This document shows, one piece after another, positions 63,063 through 64,000 of a stretch of DNA of 64,000 nt (positions are counted from its first letter, which is position 1; the number at the start of each line of letters is the position of its first letter). The notes beneath the pieces were generated by a model that was not told the origin of the DNA, did not search any database, and saw only the letters and a program-made list of their open reading frames with translations. A program made the position numbers and the translations under genes. The stretch covers positions 10,416,001-10,480,000 of the forward strand of contig CM038915.1 in assembly GCA_021904315.1 (NCBI GenBank). The letters are read 5' to 3'. The DNA comes from Sphagnum magellanicum (Eukaryota; Streptophyta; Sphagnopsida; Sphagnales; Sphagnaceae).

Positions 63063-64000
63063 CGGCTGGTTCTGATACCTGCACAACGTCGATCGAAACC
63101 ACTACGCGTTCGAAGTGGTTAGAGTGGCGTAGCCACGGGTGTCCGAAGGTCACGGGTACCATTAGCTTAAAATAAAACATAATATGAAAAAAAAAAGTCA
63201 AAACCAATGCTTTATATAATCTTGCACTGAACAACATCATTTAATGCCTAAAGCCTAAATCTAACTACGGATTAAACACTAAACCCTTTTGACTAGTGAT
63301 CCTTAAAACCTAACTATTTCTCTAATCCTGAATCCTTGACCCTTAAATTTTTTAATACCTTGTCAGGGTTTCAAAAAAATATGAATATATATATTCTATC
63401 AAGGTTTCAAATGACCGGTTCTCACTTTACAAAGAACCATGCAGCCAGGTTTCACCCAACATGATACCATGAGGTATTCAAACTGAGACTGAGAACTGGT
63501 TTGAAACCCTGAATAATTCTCACATTTTTTCTGATACCCGCCCTACACTGGTACTTGCATCTCTTGATCAAACAGTACCTCTTGGATCAATGATCTCTTA
63601 AAGCATTCAATAGGATTTAAGGTTTAGGGCAGGAGTTGGTAATGGGGAAGTGGAAGCTGGAAAAGTGTAAGTGGAAAGGCTTTGGATTGCCTATATCAGA
63701 GTTGTCCAGGCTCTTGAACACAGGGAGACTCTAGTGAAGAAAGTTATGTCAAGTATGTGAATGAAGAGCACATCTGAGAATTGGTTGTAGCCTTCCCTTC
63801 CCCATTGAGACATCTCCACCCCAACCCTAATTCGTAGCATTTGGAAAAAAGTGGCATAGGATTGTGCAAGGCTGACAATAACCCATAACCATGAAAAACT
63901 GGCAAGTATAAGTTGAGAGACTATTTTACATGCCACCACCTGGGCCAATCATGTATGGCCTGGCAATCAAAGCAGTCATTTTCTTTTACTAAGCCTTGTG
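63063..64000. other. Gene-free end of window
   Basis: No supported gene. A short run of AACCCTAA/TTTAGGG-like words is scattered at 63240-63630 without forming an array. Confidence 0.4.

Overview
The window is nuclear DNA from a land plant. The evidence is genes with short GT-AG introns, plant-only or plant-type families (phytolongin, NDA-type alternative NADH dehydrogenase, plastid DnaJ with a transit peptide, plant-type PP2C, plant Lunapark), TTTAGGG telomere-type repeats, and long AT-rich gene-free stretches with decayed transposon sequence. I cannot name the species; a seed-free plant is possible but unproven.

Layout. 1-4.7 kb: phytolongin gene (+). 4.7-8.7 kb: NDA-type NAD(P)H dehydrogenase (-, 8 exons). 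8.7-12.7 kb: mostly non-coding, with a scrap of a RAD16-type helicase. 12.7-15.6 kb: aspartic protease with a SAP-like N-terminus (-, 6 exons). 15.6-23.9 kb: AT-rich repeats. 23.9-24.3 kb: a 68-residue unknown protein (-), head-to-head with a decayed TRS120 (TRAPPII) copy at 25.0-28.2 kb (+); three telo-box-bearing repeat units lie between them. 29.1-33.0 kb: plastid DnaJ (-, 7 exons). 33.5-34.0 kb: a 46-bp tandem array touching a MITE-like element. 34.6-36.4 kb: small PP2C with altered catalytic residues (-, 3 exons). 36.4-44.0 kb: gene-free. 44.0-46.4 kb: Lunapark ER-shaping protein (-, 5 exons). 46.4-64 kb: AT-rich, gene-free apart from a dead hAT transposase at 60.8-61.7 kb; an interstitial telomeric repeat flanked by a 27-bp duplication lies just beyond it.

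The genes do not form a pathway. Each is a separate housekeeping-type gene (endomembrane: phytolongin, Lunapark, dead TRS120; organelles: NDA, DnaJ, possibly the protease; signalling: PP2C). Exon boundaries below were placed by hand from GT/AG sites, reading-frame continuity and remembered family sequence. I found no convincing new biological system. The best second looks are the PP2C active-site change, the telomeric insertion, the decay pattern of the TRS120 copy, and several unannotated repeat families that recur within the window.
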